A DNA stretch of 64,000 nt. Origin: Polytrichum commune. Lineage: Eukaryota > Streptophyta > Polytrichopsida > Polytrichales > Polytrichaceae. The DNA lies in the NCBI GenBank assembly GCA_950295325.1, contig OX485803.1, forward strand, positions 65,487,554 through 65,551,553. Direction: 5' to 3'. Positions 23,970 through 37,766 of this stretch are shown here, piece by piece. The position numbers and the translations under genes are program-made. Every line of letters starts with the position of its first letter. Position 1 is the stretch's first letter. Under the pieces are notes generated by a model that was not told the origin of the DNA, ran no database searches, and was given only the letters and a program-made list of their open reading frames with translations.

Positions 23970-26900
23970 GATCATATGTGAAGTCTAAGCCAACAAATTC
24001 ACAATCACAAGCCAAATGCTACTCAAGGCCATTGAACCTCACAAGTTGATAATGTGGCCTAACCTCAAAAGATCAGAGTTGAAGTCTAAGCCAACAAATT
24101 CACAATCACAAGCCAAATGCTACTTCAGGCCATTGAACCTCACAAGTTGATAATCTGGCCTAACCTCAAAAGATCAGAGTTGAAGTCCAAGCCAACAAAT
24201 TCACAATCACAAGCCAAATGCTACTGAAGGCCATTGAACCTCACAAGTTGATAATCTGGCCTAACCTCAAAAGATTATATTTGAAGTCTAAGTCAACAAA
24301 TTCACAATCACAAGCCAAATGCTACTCAAGGCCATTGAACCTCACAAGTTGATAATGTGGCCTAACCTCAAAAGATTATATTTGAAGTCTAAGTCAACAA
24401 ATTCACAATCACAAGCCAAATGCTACTCAAGGCCATTGAACCTCACAAGTTGATAATGTGGCCTAACCTCAAAAGATCATATTTGAAGTCTAAGCCAACA
24501 AATTCACAATCACAAGCCAAATGCTACTCAAGGCCACTGAACCTCACAAGTTGATAATCTGGCCTAACCTCAAAAGATCAGAGTTGGAGTCTAAACCAAC
24601 AAATTCACAATCACAAGCCAAATGCTACTCAAGGCCATTGAACCTCACAAGTTGATAATGTGGCCTAACCTCAAAAGATCAGAGTTGAAGTCTAAACCAA
24701 CAAATTCACAATCACAAGCCAAATGCTACTCAAGGCCATTGAACCTCACAAGTTGATAATCTGGCCTAACCTCAAAAGATCAGATTTGAAGTCTAAGCCA
24801 GCAAATTCACAATCACAAGCCAAATGCTACTCAAGGCCATTGAACCTCACAAGTTGATAATCTGGCCTAACCTTACAAGATCAGATTTGAAGTCTAAGCC
24901 AACAAATTCACAATCACAAGCCAAATGCTACTCAAGGCCATTGAACCTCACAAGTTGATAATCTGGCCTAACCTCAAAAGATCAGATTTGAAGTCTAAGC
25001 CAGCAAATTCACAATCACAAGCCAAATGCTACTCAAGGCCATTGAACCTCACAAGTTGATAATCTGGCCTAACCTTACAAGATCAGATTTGAAGTCTAAG
25101 CCAACAAATTCACAATCACAAGCCAAATGCTACTCAAGGCCATTGAACCTCACAAGTTGATAATGTGGGGTAACCTCAAAAGATCAGATTTGAAGTCTAA
25201 GCCAGCAAATTCACAATCACAAGCCAAATGCTACTCAAGGCCATTGAACCTCACAAGTTGATAATCTGGCCTAACCTCAAAAGATCAGATTTGAAGTCTA
25301 AGCCAACAAATTCACAATCACAAGCCAAATGCTACTCAAGGCCATTGAACCTCACAAGTTGATAATGTGGCCTAACCTCAAAAGATCAGATTTGAAGTCT
25401 AAGCCCACAAATTCACAATCACAAGCCAAATGTTACTCAAGGCCATTGAACATCACAAGTTGATAATCTGGCCTAACCTTACAAGATCAGATTTGAAGTC
25501 TAAGCCAACAAATTCACAATCACAAGCCAAATGCTACTCAAGGCCATTGAACCTCACAAGTTGATAATGTGGGGTAACCTCAAAAGATCAGATTTGAAGT
25601 CTAAGCCAGCAAATTCACAATCACAAGCCAAATGCTACTCAAGGCCATTGAACCTCACAAGTTGATAATGTGGCCTAACCTCAAAAGATCAGATTTGAAG
25701 TCTAAGCCAACAAATTCACAATCCCAAGCCAAATGCTACTCAAGGCCATTGAACCTCACAAGTTGATAATCTGGCCTAACCTCAAAAGATCAGATTTGAA
25801 GTGTAAGCCAACAAATTCACAATCACAAGCCAAATGCTACTCAAGGCCATTGAACCTCACAAGTTGATAATGTGGCCTAACCTCAAAAGATCAGAGTTGA
25901 AGTCTAAGCCAACAAATTCACAATCACAAGCCAAATGCTACTCAAGGCCATTGAACCTCACAAGTTGATGATCTGGCCTAACCTCAAAAGATCAGAGTTG
26001 AAGTCTAAGCCAACAAATTCACAATCACAAGCCAAATGCTACTCAAGGCCATTGAACCTCACAAGTTGATGATCTGGCCTAACCTCAAAAGATCATATTT
26101 GAAGTCTAAGCCAACAAATTCACAATCACAAGCCAAATGCTACTCAAGGCCATTGAACCTCACAAGTTGATAATCTGGCCTAACCTCAAAAGATCATATT
26201 TGAAGTCTAAGCCAACAAATTCACAATCACAAGCCAAATGCTACTCAAGGCCATTGAACCTCACAAGTTGATAATCTGGCCTAACCTCAAAAGATCATAT
26301 TTGAAGTCTAAGCCAACAAATTCACAATCACAAGCCAAATGCTACTCAAGGCCATTGAACCTCACAAGTTGATAATGTGGCGTAACCTCAAAAGATCAGA
26401 TTTGAAGTCTAAGCCAACAAATTCACAATCACAAGCCAAATGCTACTCAAGGCCATTGAACCTCACAAGTTGATGATCTGGCCTAACCTCAAAAGATCAG
26501 AGTTGAAGTCTAAGCCAACAAATTCACAATCACAAGCCAAATGCTACTCAAGGCCATTGAACCTCACAAGTTGATGATCTGGCCTAACCTCAAAAGATCA
26601 TATTTGAAGTCTAAGCCAACAAATTCACAATCACAAGCCAAATGCTACTCAAGGCCATTGAACCTCACAAGTTGATAATCTGGCCTAACCTCAAAAGATC
26701 AGAGTTGAAGTCTAAGCCAGCAAATTCACAATCACAAGCCACATGCTACTCAAGGCCATTGAACCTCACAAGTTGATAATCTGGCCTATTAACCTCAAAA
26801 GATCAGAGTTGAAGTCTAAGCCAACAAATTCACAATCACAAGCCAAATGCTACTCAAGGCCATTGAACCTCACAAGTTGATAATGTGGCCTAACCTCAAA

Positions 26901-28519
26901 AGATCAGAGTTGAAGTCTAAGCCAGCAAATTCACAATCACAAGCCAAATGCTACTCAAGGCCATTGAACCTCACAAGTTGATAATCTGGCCTAACCTTAA
27001 GAGATCAGATTTGAAGTCTAAGCCAACTAATTCACAATCACAAGCCAAATGCTACTCAAGGCCATTGAACCTCACAAGTTGATAATCTGGCCTAACCTCA
27101 AAAGATCAGATTTGAAGTCTAAGCCAACAAATTCACAATCACAAGCCAAATGCTACTGAAGGCCACTGAACCTCACAAGTTGATAATGTGGCCTAACCTC
27201 AAAAGATCAGATTTGAAGTCTAAGCCAACAAATTCACAATCACAAGCCAAATGCTACTCAAGGCCATTGAACCTCACAAGTTGATAATCTGGCCTATTAA
27301 CCTCAAAAGATCAGATTTGAAGTCTAAGCCAACAAATTCACAATCACAAGCCAAATCCTACTCAAGGCCATTGAACCTCACAAGTTGATAATGTGGCCTA
27401 ACCTCAAAAGATCAGAGTTGAAGTCCAAGCCAACAAATTCACAATCACAAGCCAAATGCTACTCAAGGCCACTGAACCTCACAAGTTGATAATCTGGCCT
27501 AACCTCAAAAGATCATATTTGAAGTCTAAGCCAACAAATTCACAATCACAAGCCAAATGCTACTGAAGGCCACTGAACCTCACAAGTTGATAATGTGGCG
27601 TAACCTCAAAAGATCAGATTTGAAGTCTAAGCCAACAAATTCACAATCACAAGCCAAATGCTACTCAAGGCCATTGAACCTCACAAGTTGATGATCTGGC
27701 CTAACCTCAAAAGATCAGAGTTGAAGTCTAAGCCAACAAATTCACAATCACAAGCCAAATGCTACTCAAGGCCATTGAACCTCACAAGTTGATAATCTGG
27801 CCTAACCTCAAAAGATCAGAGTTGAAGTCCAAGCCAACAAATTCACAATCACAAGCCAAATGCTACTCAAGGCCATTGAACCTCACAAGTTGATAATGTG
27901 GCCTAACCTCAAAAGATCAGATTTGAAGTCTAAGCCAACAAATTCACAATCACAAGCCAAATGCTACTCAAGGCCATTGAACCTCACAAGTTGATAATGT
28001 GGCCTAACCTCAAAAGATCAGAGTTGAAGTCCAAGCCAACAAATTCACAATCACAAGCCAAATGCTACTCAAGGCCATTGAACCTCACAAGTTGATAATC
28101 TGGCCTAACCTCAAAAGATCAGATTTGAAGTCTAAGCCAACAAATTCACAATCACAAGCCAAATGCTACTGAAGGCCATTGAACCTCACAAGTTGATAAT
28201 CTGGCCTAACCTCAAAAGATCATATTTGAAGTCTAAGCCAACAAATTCACAATCACAAGCCAAATGCTACTCAAGGCCATTGAACCTCACAAGTTGATGA
28301 TCTGGCCTAACCTCAAAAGATCATATTTGAAGTCTAAGCCAACAAATTCACAATCACAAGCCAAATGCTACTGAAGGCCATTGAACGTCACAAGTTGATA
28401 ATCTGGCCAAACCTCAAAAGATCAGATTTGAAGTCTAAGCCAACAAATTCACAATCACAAGCCAAATGCTACTCAAGGCCATTGAACCTCACAAGTTGAT
28501 AATGTGGCCTAACCTCAAA

Positions 28520-29935
28520 AGATCAGATTTGAAGTCAAAGCCAACAAATTCACAATCACAAGCCAAATGCTACTCAAGGCCATTGACCTCACAAGTTGAT
28601 AATCTGGCCTAACCTCAAAAGATTAGATTTGAAGTCTAAGCCAGCAAATTCACAATCACAAGCCAAATGCTACTCAAGGCCATTGAACCTCACAAGTTGA
28701 TAATCTGGCCTAACCTCAAAAGATCAGAGTTCAATTCTAAGCCAACAACTTCACAATCACAAGCCAAATGCTACTCAAGGCCATTGAACCTCACAAGTTG
28801 ATAATCTGGCCTAACCTCAAAAGATCAGAGTTCAAGTCTAAGCCAGCAAATTCACAATCACAAGCCAAATGCTACTCAAGGCCATTGAACCTCACAAGTT
28901 GATAATCTGGCCTAACCTCAAAAGATCAGATTTGAAGTGTAAGCCAACAAATTCACAATCACAAGCCAAATGCTACTCAAGGCCATTGAACCTCACAAGT
29001 TGATAATGTGGCCTAACCTCAAAAGATCAGAGTTGAAGTCTAAGCCAACAAATTCACAATCACAAGCCAAATGCTACTCAAGGCCATTGAACCTCACAAG
29101 TTGATAATCTGGCCTAACCTCAAAAGATCATATTTGAAGTCTAAGCCAACAAATTCACAATCACAAGCCAAATGCTACTCAAGGCCATTGAACCTCACAA
29201 GTTGATAATCTGGCCTAACCTCAAAAGATCAGATTTGAAGTCCAAGCCAACAAATTCACAATCACAAGCCAAATGCTACTTAAGGCCACTGAACCTCACA
29301 AGTTGATAATGTGGCCTAACCTCAAAAGATCAGATTTGAAGTCTAAGCCAACAAATTCACAATCACAAGCCAAATGCTACTCAAGGCCATTGAACCTCAC
29401 AAGTTGATAATGTGGCCTAACCTCAAAAGATCAGAGTTGAAGTCCAAGCCAGCAAATTCACAATCACAAGCCAAATGCTACTCAAGGCCATTGAACCTCA
29501 CAAGTTGATAATCTGGCCTAACCTCAAAAGATCAGATTTGAAGTCCAAGCCAACAAATTCACAATCACAAGCCAAATGCTACTGAAGGCCATTGAACCTC
29601 ACAAGTTCATGATCTGGCCTAACCTCAAAAGATCAGATTTCAAGTCTAAGCCAACAAATTCACAATCACAAGCCAAATGCTACTTAAGGCCACTGAACCT
29701 CACAAGTTGATAATGTGGCCTAACCTCAAAAGATCAGATTTGAAGTCTAAGCCAACAAATTCACAATCACAAGCCAAATGCTACTCAAGGCCATTGAACC
29801 CCACAAGTTCATAATGTAGCCTAACCTCAAAAGATCAGATTTGAAGTCAAAGCCAACAAATTCACAATCACAAGCCAAATGCTACTCAAGGCCATTGACC
29901 TCACAAGTTGATAATCTGGCCTAACCTCAAAAGAT
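28520..29935 (+). repeat. 13-monomer duplication marked by a one-base deletion
   Basis: Monomers carrying CATTGACCTC (one A missing) together with GTCAAAGCC occur at 28581 and 29893, 1312 bases apart (13 monomers less one base). The shared indel shows a block copy. A related variant lies near 46660. Confidence 0.75.
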
Positions 29936-32900
29936 TAGATTTGAAGTCTAAGCCAGCAAATTCACAATCACAAGCCAAATGCTACTCAAGGCCATTGAAC
30001 CTCACAAGTTGATAATCTGGCCTAACCTCAAAAGATCAGAGTTCAATTCTAAGCCAACAACTTCACAATCACAAGCCAAATGCTACTCAAGGCCATTGAA
30101 CCTCACAAGTTGATAATGTGGCCTAACCTCAAAAGATTAGATTTGAAGTCTAAGCCAACAAATTCACAATCACAAGCCAAATGCTACTCAAGGCCATTGA
30201 ACCTCACAAGTTGATAATCTGGCCTAACCTCAAAAGATCAGAGTTCAAGTCTAAGCCAACAAATTCACAATCACAAGCCAAATGCTACTCAAGGCCATTG
30301 AACCTCACAAGTTGATAATGTGGCTTAACCTCAAAATATCAGATTTGAAGTCTAAGCCAACAAATTCACAATCACAAGCCAAATGCTACTCAACGCCACT
30401 GAACCTCACAAGTTGATAATCTGGCCTAACCTCAAAAGATCAGAGTTGAAGTCTAAGCCAACAAATTCACAATCACAAGCCAAATGCTACTCAAGGCCAT
30501 TGAACCTCACAAGTTGATAATGTGGCCTAACCTCAAAAGATCATATTTGAAGTCTAAGCCAACAAATTCACAATCACAAGCCAAATGCTACTCAAGGCCA
30601 TTGAACCTCACAAGTTTATAATCTGGCCTAACCTCAAAAGATCAGAGTTCAAGTCTAAGCCAACAAATTCACAATCACAAGCCAAATGCTACTCAAGGCC
30701 ATTGAACCTCACAAGTTGATAATGTGGCCTAACCTTAAAAGATCAGATTTGAAGTCTAAGCCAACAAATTCACAATCACAAGCCAAATGCTACTCAAGGC
30801 CATTGAACCTCACAAGTTGATAATCTGGCCTAACCTCAAAAGATCAGAGTTGAAGTCTAAGCCAGCAAATTCACAATCACAAGCCAAATGCTACTCAACG
30901 CCATTGAACCTCACAACTTGATAATCTGGCCTAACCCCAAAAGATCAGATTTGAAGTCTAAGCCAACAAATTCACAATCACACGCCAAATGCTACTGAAG
31001 ACCATTGAACCTCACAAGTTGATAATCTGGCCTAACCTCAAAAGATCATATTTGAAGTCTAAGCCAACAAATTCACAATCACAAGCCAAATCCTACTCAA
31101 GGCCATTGAACCTCACAAGTTGATAATGTGGCCTAACCTCAAAAGATCAGAGTTGAAGTCTAAGCCAACAAATTCACAATCACAAGCCAAATGCTACTCA
31201 AGGCCATTGAACCTCACAAGTTGATAATGTGGCCTAACCTCAAAAGATCAGATTTGAAGTCTAAGCCAACAAATTCACAATCACAAGCCAAATGCTACTC
31301 AAGGCCATTGAACCTCACAAGTTGAGAATCTGGCGTGACCTCAAAAGATCAGATTTGAAGTCTAAGCCAACAAATTCACAATCACAAGCCAAATGCTACT
31401 CAAGGCCATTGAACCTCACAAGTTGACGATCTGGCCTAACCTCAAAAGATCAGAGTTGAAGTCTAAGCCAGCAAATTCACAATCACAAGCCAAATGCTAC
31501 TCAAGGCCATTGAACTTCACAAGTTGATGATCTGGCCTAACCTCAAAAGATCAGAGTTGAAGTCTAAGCCAACAAATTCACAATCACAAGCCAAATGCTA
31601 CTCAAGGCCATTGAACCTCACAAGTTGATGATCTGGCCTAACCTCAAAAGATCAGATTTGAAGTCCAAGCCAACAAATTCACAATCACAAGCCAAATGCT
31701 ACTCAAGGCCATTGAACCTCACAAGTTGATAATGTGGGGTAACCTCAAAAGATCATATTTGAAGTCTAAGCCAACAAATTCACAATCACAAGCCAAATGC
31801 TACTTAAGGCCACTGAACCTCACAAGTTGATAATGTGGCCTAACCTCAAAAGATCAGATTTGAAGTCTAAGCCAACAAATTCACAATCACAAGCCAAATG
31901 CTACTCAAGGCCATTGAACCTCACAAGTTGATGATGTGGCCTAACCTCAAAAGATCAGATTTGAAGTCCAAGCCAACAAATTCACAATCACAAGCCAAAT
32001 GCTACTGAAGGCCATTGAACCTCACAAGTTGATAATCTGGCCTAACCTCAAAAGATCAGAGTTGAAGTCTAAGCCAACAAATTCACAATCACAAGCCAAA
32101 TGCTACTCAAGGCCATTGAACCTCACAAGTTGATAATCTGGCCTAACCTCAAAAGATCAGAGTTCAAGTCTAAGCCAACAAATTCACAATCACAAGCCAA
32201 ATGCTACTCAAGGCCATTGAACCTCACAAGTTGATAATGTGGCCTAACCTCAAAAGATCAGATTTGAAGTCTAAGCCAACAAATTCACAATCACAAGCCA
32301 AATGCTACTCAAGGCCATTGAACCTCACAAGTTGATAACCTGGCCTAACCTCAAAAGATCAGAGTTGAAGTCCAAGCCAACAAATTCACAATCACAAGCC
32401 AAATGCTACTCAAGGCCATTGAACCTCACAAGTTGATAATCTGGCCTAACCTCAAAAGATCAGAGTTCAAGTCTAAGCCAACAAATTCACAATCACAAGC
32501 CAAATGCTACTCAAGGCCTTTGAACCTCACAAGTTGATAATGTGGCCTAACCTTAAAAGATCAGATTTGAAGTCTAAGCCAACAAATTCACAATCACAAG
32601 CCAAATGCTACTGAAGGCCATTGAACCTCACAAGTTGATAATCTGGCCTAACCTCAAAAGATCAGATTTGAAGTCCAAGCCAACAAATTCACAATCACAA
32701 GCCAAATGCTACTTAGGGCCATTGAACCTCACAAGTTGATAATGTGGCCTAACCTCAAAAGATCATATGTGAAGTCTAAGCCAACAAATTCACAATCACA
32801 AGCCAAATGCTACTCAAGGCCATTGAACCTCACAAGTTGATAATGTGGCCTAACCTCAAAAGATCAGATTTGAAGTCTAAGCCAACAAATTCACAATCAC

Positions 32901-35900
32901 AAGCCAAATGCTACTTAAGTCCACTGAACCTCACAAGTTGATAATGTGGCCTAACCTCAAAAGATCAGAGTTGAAGTCTAAGCCAACAAATTCACAATCA
33001 CAAGCCAAATGCTACTCAAGGCCATTGAACCTCACAAGTTGATGATGTGGCCTAACCTCAAAAGATCAGAGTTGAAGTCTAAGCCAACAAATTCACAATC
33101 ACAAGCCAAATGCTACTCAAGGCCATTGAACCTCACAAGTTGATAATCTGGCCTAACCTCAAAAGATCAGAGTTGAAGTCCAAGCCAACAAATTCACAAT
33201 CACAAGCCAAATCCTACTCAAGGCCATTGAACCTCACAAGTTGATAATCTGGCCTAACCTCAAAAGATCAGAGTTCAAGTCTAAGCCAACAAATTCACAA
33301 TCACAAGCCAAATCCTACTCAAGGCCATTGAACCTCACAAGTTGATAATCTGGCCTAACCTCAAAAGATCAGATTTGAAGTCTAAGCCAACAAATTCACA
33401 ATCACAAGCCAAATGCTACTCAAGGCCACTGAACCTCACAAGTTGATAATCTGGCCTAACCTCAAAAGATCATATTTGAAGTCTAAGCCAACAAATTCAC
33501 AATCACAAGCCAAATGCTACTTAAGGCCACTGAACCTCACAAGTTGATAATGTGGCCTAACCTCAAAAGATCAGATTTGAAGTCTAAGCCAACAAATTCA
33601 CAATCACAAGCCAAATGCTACTGAAGGCCATTGAACCTCACAAGTTGATAATCTGGCCTAACCTCAAAAGATCAGAGTTGAAGTCTAAGCCAACAAATTC
33701 ACAATCACAAGCCAAATCCTACTCAAGGCCATTGAACCTCACAAGTTGATAATGTGGCCTAACCTCAAAAGATCATATTTGAAGTCTAAGCCAACAAATT
33801 CACAATCACAAGCCAAATCGTACTCAAGGCCATTGAACCTCACAAGTTCATAATCTGGCCTAACCTCAAAAGATCATAGTTGAAGTCTAAGCCAACAAAT
33901 TCACAATCACAAGCCAAATGCTACTCAAGGCCATTGAACCTCACAAGTTGATAATCTGGCCTAACCTCAAAAGATCAGATTTGAAGTCTAAGCCAACAAA
34001 TTCACAATCACAAGCCAAATGCTACTGAAGGCCACTGAACCTCACCAGTTGATAATGTGGCCTAACCTCAAAAGATCAGATTTGAAGTCTAAGCCAACAA
34101 ATTCACAATCACAAGCCAAATGCTACTCAAGGCCATTGAACCTCACAAGTTGATAATCTGGCCTAACCTCAAAAGATTATATTTGAAGTCTAAGTCAACA
34201 AATTCACAATCACAAGCCAAATGCTACTCAAGGCCATTGAACCTCACAAGTTGATAATGTGGCCTAACCTCAAAAGATCAGATTTGAAGTCTAAGCCAAC
34301 AAATTCACAATCACAAGCCAAATGCTACTCAAGGCCACTGAACCTCACAAGTTGATAATCTGGCCTAACCTCAAAAGATCATATTTGAAGTCTAAGCCAA
34401 CAAATTCACCATCACAAGCCAAATGCTACTGAAGGCCATTGAACCTCACAAGTTGATAATGTGGCCTAACCTCAAAAGATCAGAGTTGAAGTCTAAGCCA
34501 ACAAATTCACAATCACAAGCCAAATGCTACTCAAGGCCATTGAACCTCACAAGTTGATAATGTGGCCTAACCTCAAAAGATCATATTTGAAGTCTAAGCC
34601 AACAAATTCACAATCACAAGCCAAATGCTACTCAAGGCCATTGAACCTCACAAGTTGATAATGTGGCCTAACCTCAAAAGATCAGAGTTGAAGTCTAAGC
34701 CAACAAATTCACAATCACAAGCCAAATGCTACTCAAGGCCATTGAACCTCACAAGTTGATAATGTGGCCTAACCTCAAAAGATCATATTTGAAGTCTAAG
34801 CCAACAAATTCACAATCACAAGCCAAATGCTACTGAAGGCCATTGAACCTCACAAGTTGATAATCTGGGCTAACCTCAAAAGATCATATTTGAAGTCTAA
34901 GCCAACAAATTCACAATCACAAGCCAAATGCTACTCAAGGCCATTGAACCTCACAAGTTGATAATCTGGCCTAACCTCAAAAGATCATATTTGAAGAGTA
35001 AGCCAACAAATTCACAATCACAAGCCAAATGCTACTCAAGGCCATTGAACCTCACAAGTTGATCATGTGGCCTAACCTCAAAATATCAGATTTGAAGTCT
35101 AAGCCAACAAATTCACAATCACAAGCCAAATGCTACTCAAGGCCACTGAACCTCACAAGTTGATAATCTGGCCTAACCTCAAAAGATCAGAGTTGAAGTC
35201 TAAGCCAACAAATTCACAATCACAAGCCAAATGCTACTCAAGGCCATTGAACCTCACAAGTTGATAATGTGGCCTAACCTTAAAAGATCAGATTTGAAGT
35301 CTAAGCCAACAAATTCACAATCACAAGCCAAATGCTACTCAAGGCCATTGAACCTCACAAGTTGATAATCTGGCCTAACCTCAAAAGATCAGAGTTGAAG
35401 TCTAAGCCAGCAAATTCACAATCACAAGCCAAATGCTACTCAAGGCCATTGAACCTCACAAGTTGATAATCTGGCCTAACCTCAAAAGATCAGATTTGAA
35501 GTCTAAGCCAACAAATTCACAATCACACGCCAAATGCTACAGAAGACCATTGAACCTCACAAGTTGATAATCTGGCCTAACCTCAAAAGATCATATTTGA
35601 AGTCTAAGCCAACAAATTCACAATCACAAGCCAAATGCTACTCAAGGCCATTGAACCTCACAAGTTGATAATCTGGCCTAACCTCAAAAGATCAGAGTTG
35701 AAGTCTAAGCCAACAAATTCACAATCACAAGCCAAATGCTACTCAAGGCCATTGAACCTCACAAGTTGATAATGTGGCCTAACCTCAAAAGATCAGATTT
35801 GAAGTCTAAGCCAACAAATTCACAATCACAAGCCAAATGCTACTCAAGGCCATTGAACCTCACAAGTTGATAATCTGGCGTCACCTCAAAAGATCAGATT

Positions 35901-37766
35901 TGAAGTCTAAGCCAACAAATTCACAATCACAAGCCAAATGCTACTCAAGGCCATTGAACCTCACAAGTTGATAATCTGGCCTAACCTCAAAAGATCAGAG
36001 TTCAAGTCTAAGCCAACAAATTCACAATCACAAGCCAAATGCTACTCAAGGCCTTTGAACCTCACAAGTTGATAATCTGGCCTAACCTCAAAAGATCAGA
36101 TTTGAAGTCCAAGCCAACAAATTCACAATCACAAGCCAAATGCTACTCAAGGCCATTGAACCTCACAAGTTGATGATCTGGCCTAACCTCAAAAGATCAG
36201 AGTTGAAGTCTAAGCCAGCAAATTCACAATCACAAGCCAAATGCTACTCAAGGCCATTGAACCTCACAAGTTGATGATCTGGCCTAACCTCAAAAGATCA
36301 GAGTTGAAGTCTAAGCCAGCAAATTCACAATCACAAGCCAAATGCTACTCAAGGCCATTGAACCTCACAAGTTGATAATCTGGCCTAACCTCAAAAGATC
36401 AGATTTGAAGTCTAAGCCAACAAATTCACAATCACAAGCCAAATGCTACTCAAGGCCATTGAACCTCACAAGTTGATAATGTGGCCTAACCTCAAAAGAT
36501 CATATTTGAAGTCTAAGCCAACAAATTCACAATCACAAGCCAAATGCTACTCAAGGCCACTGAACCTCACAAGTTGATAATGTGGCCTAACCTCAAAAGA
36601 TCAGATTTGAAGTCTAAGCCAACAAATTCACAATCACAAGCCAAATGCTACTGAAGGCCATTGAACCTCACAAGTTGATAATCTGGCCTAACCTCAAAAG
36701 ATCATATTTGAAGTCTAAGCCAACAAATTCACAATCACAAGCCAAATGCTACTCAAGGCCATTGAACCTCACAAGTTGATAATGTGGCCTAACCTCAAAA
36801 GATCATATTTGAAGTCTAAGCCAACAAATTCACAATCACAAGCCAAATGCTACTGAAGGCCACTGAACCTCACAAGTTGATAATGTGGCCTAACCTCAAA
36901 AGATCAGAGTTGAAGTCTAAGCCAACAAATTCACAATCACAAGCCAAATGCTACTCAAGGCCATTGAACCTCACAAGTTGATAATCTGGCCTAACCTCAA
37001 AAGATCAGAGTTCAAGTCTAAGCCAACAAATTCACAATCACAAGCCAAATGCTACTCAAGGCCATTGAACCTCACAAGTTGATAATGTGGCCTAACCTCA
37101 AAAGATCATATTTGAAGTCTAAGCCAACAAATTCACAATCACAAGCCAAATGCTACTCAAGGCCATTGAACCTCACAAGTTGATAATCTGGCCTAACCTC
37201 AAAAGATCATATTTGAAGTCTAAGCCAACAAATTCACAATCACAAGCCAAATGCTACTTAAGGCCACTGAACCTCACAAGTTGATAATGTGGCCTAACCT
37301 CAAAAGATCAGAGTTGAAGTCTAAGCCAACAAATTCACAATCACAAGCCAAATGCTACTCAAGGCCATTGAACCTCACAAGTTGATAATGTGGCCTAACC
37401 TCAAAAGATCATATTTGAAGTCTAAGCCAACAAATTCACAATCACAAGCCAAATGCTACTCAAGGCCATTGAACCTCACAAGTTGATAATCTGGCCTAAC
37501 CTCAAAAGATCAGAGTTCAAGTCTAAGCCAACAAATTCACAATCACAAGCCAAATGCTACTCAAGGCCATTGAACCTCACAAGTTGATAATGTGGCCTAA
37601 CCTCAAAAGATCATATTTGAAGTCTAAGCCAACAAATTCACAATCACAAGCCAAATGCTACTCAAGGCCATTGAACCTCACAAGTTGATAATCTGGCCTA
37701 ACCTCAAAAGATCAGAGTTCAAGTCTAAGCCAACAAATTCACAATCACAAGCCAAATGCTACTCAA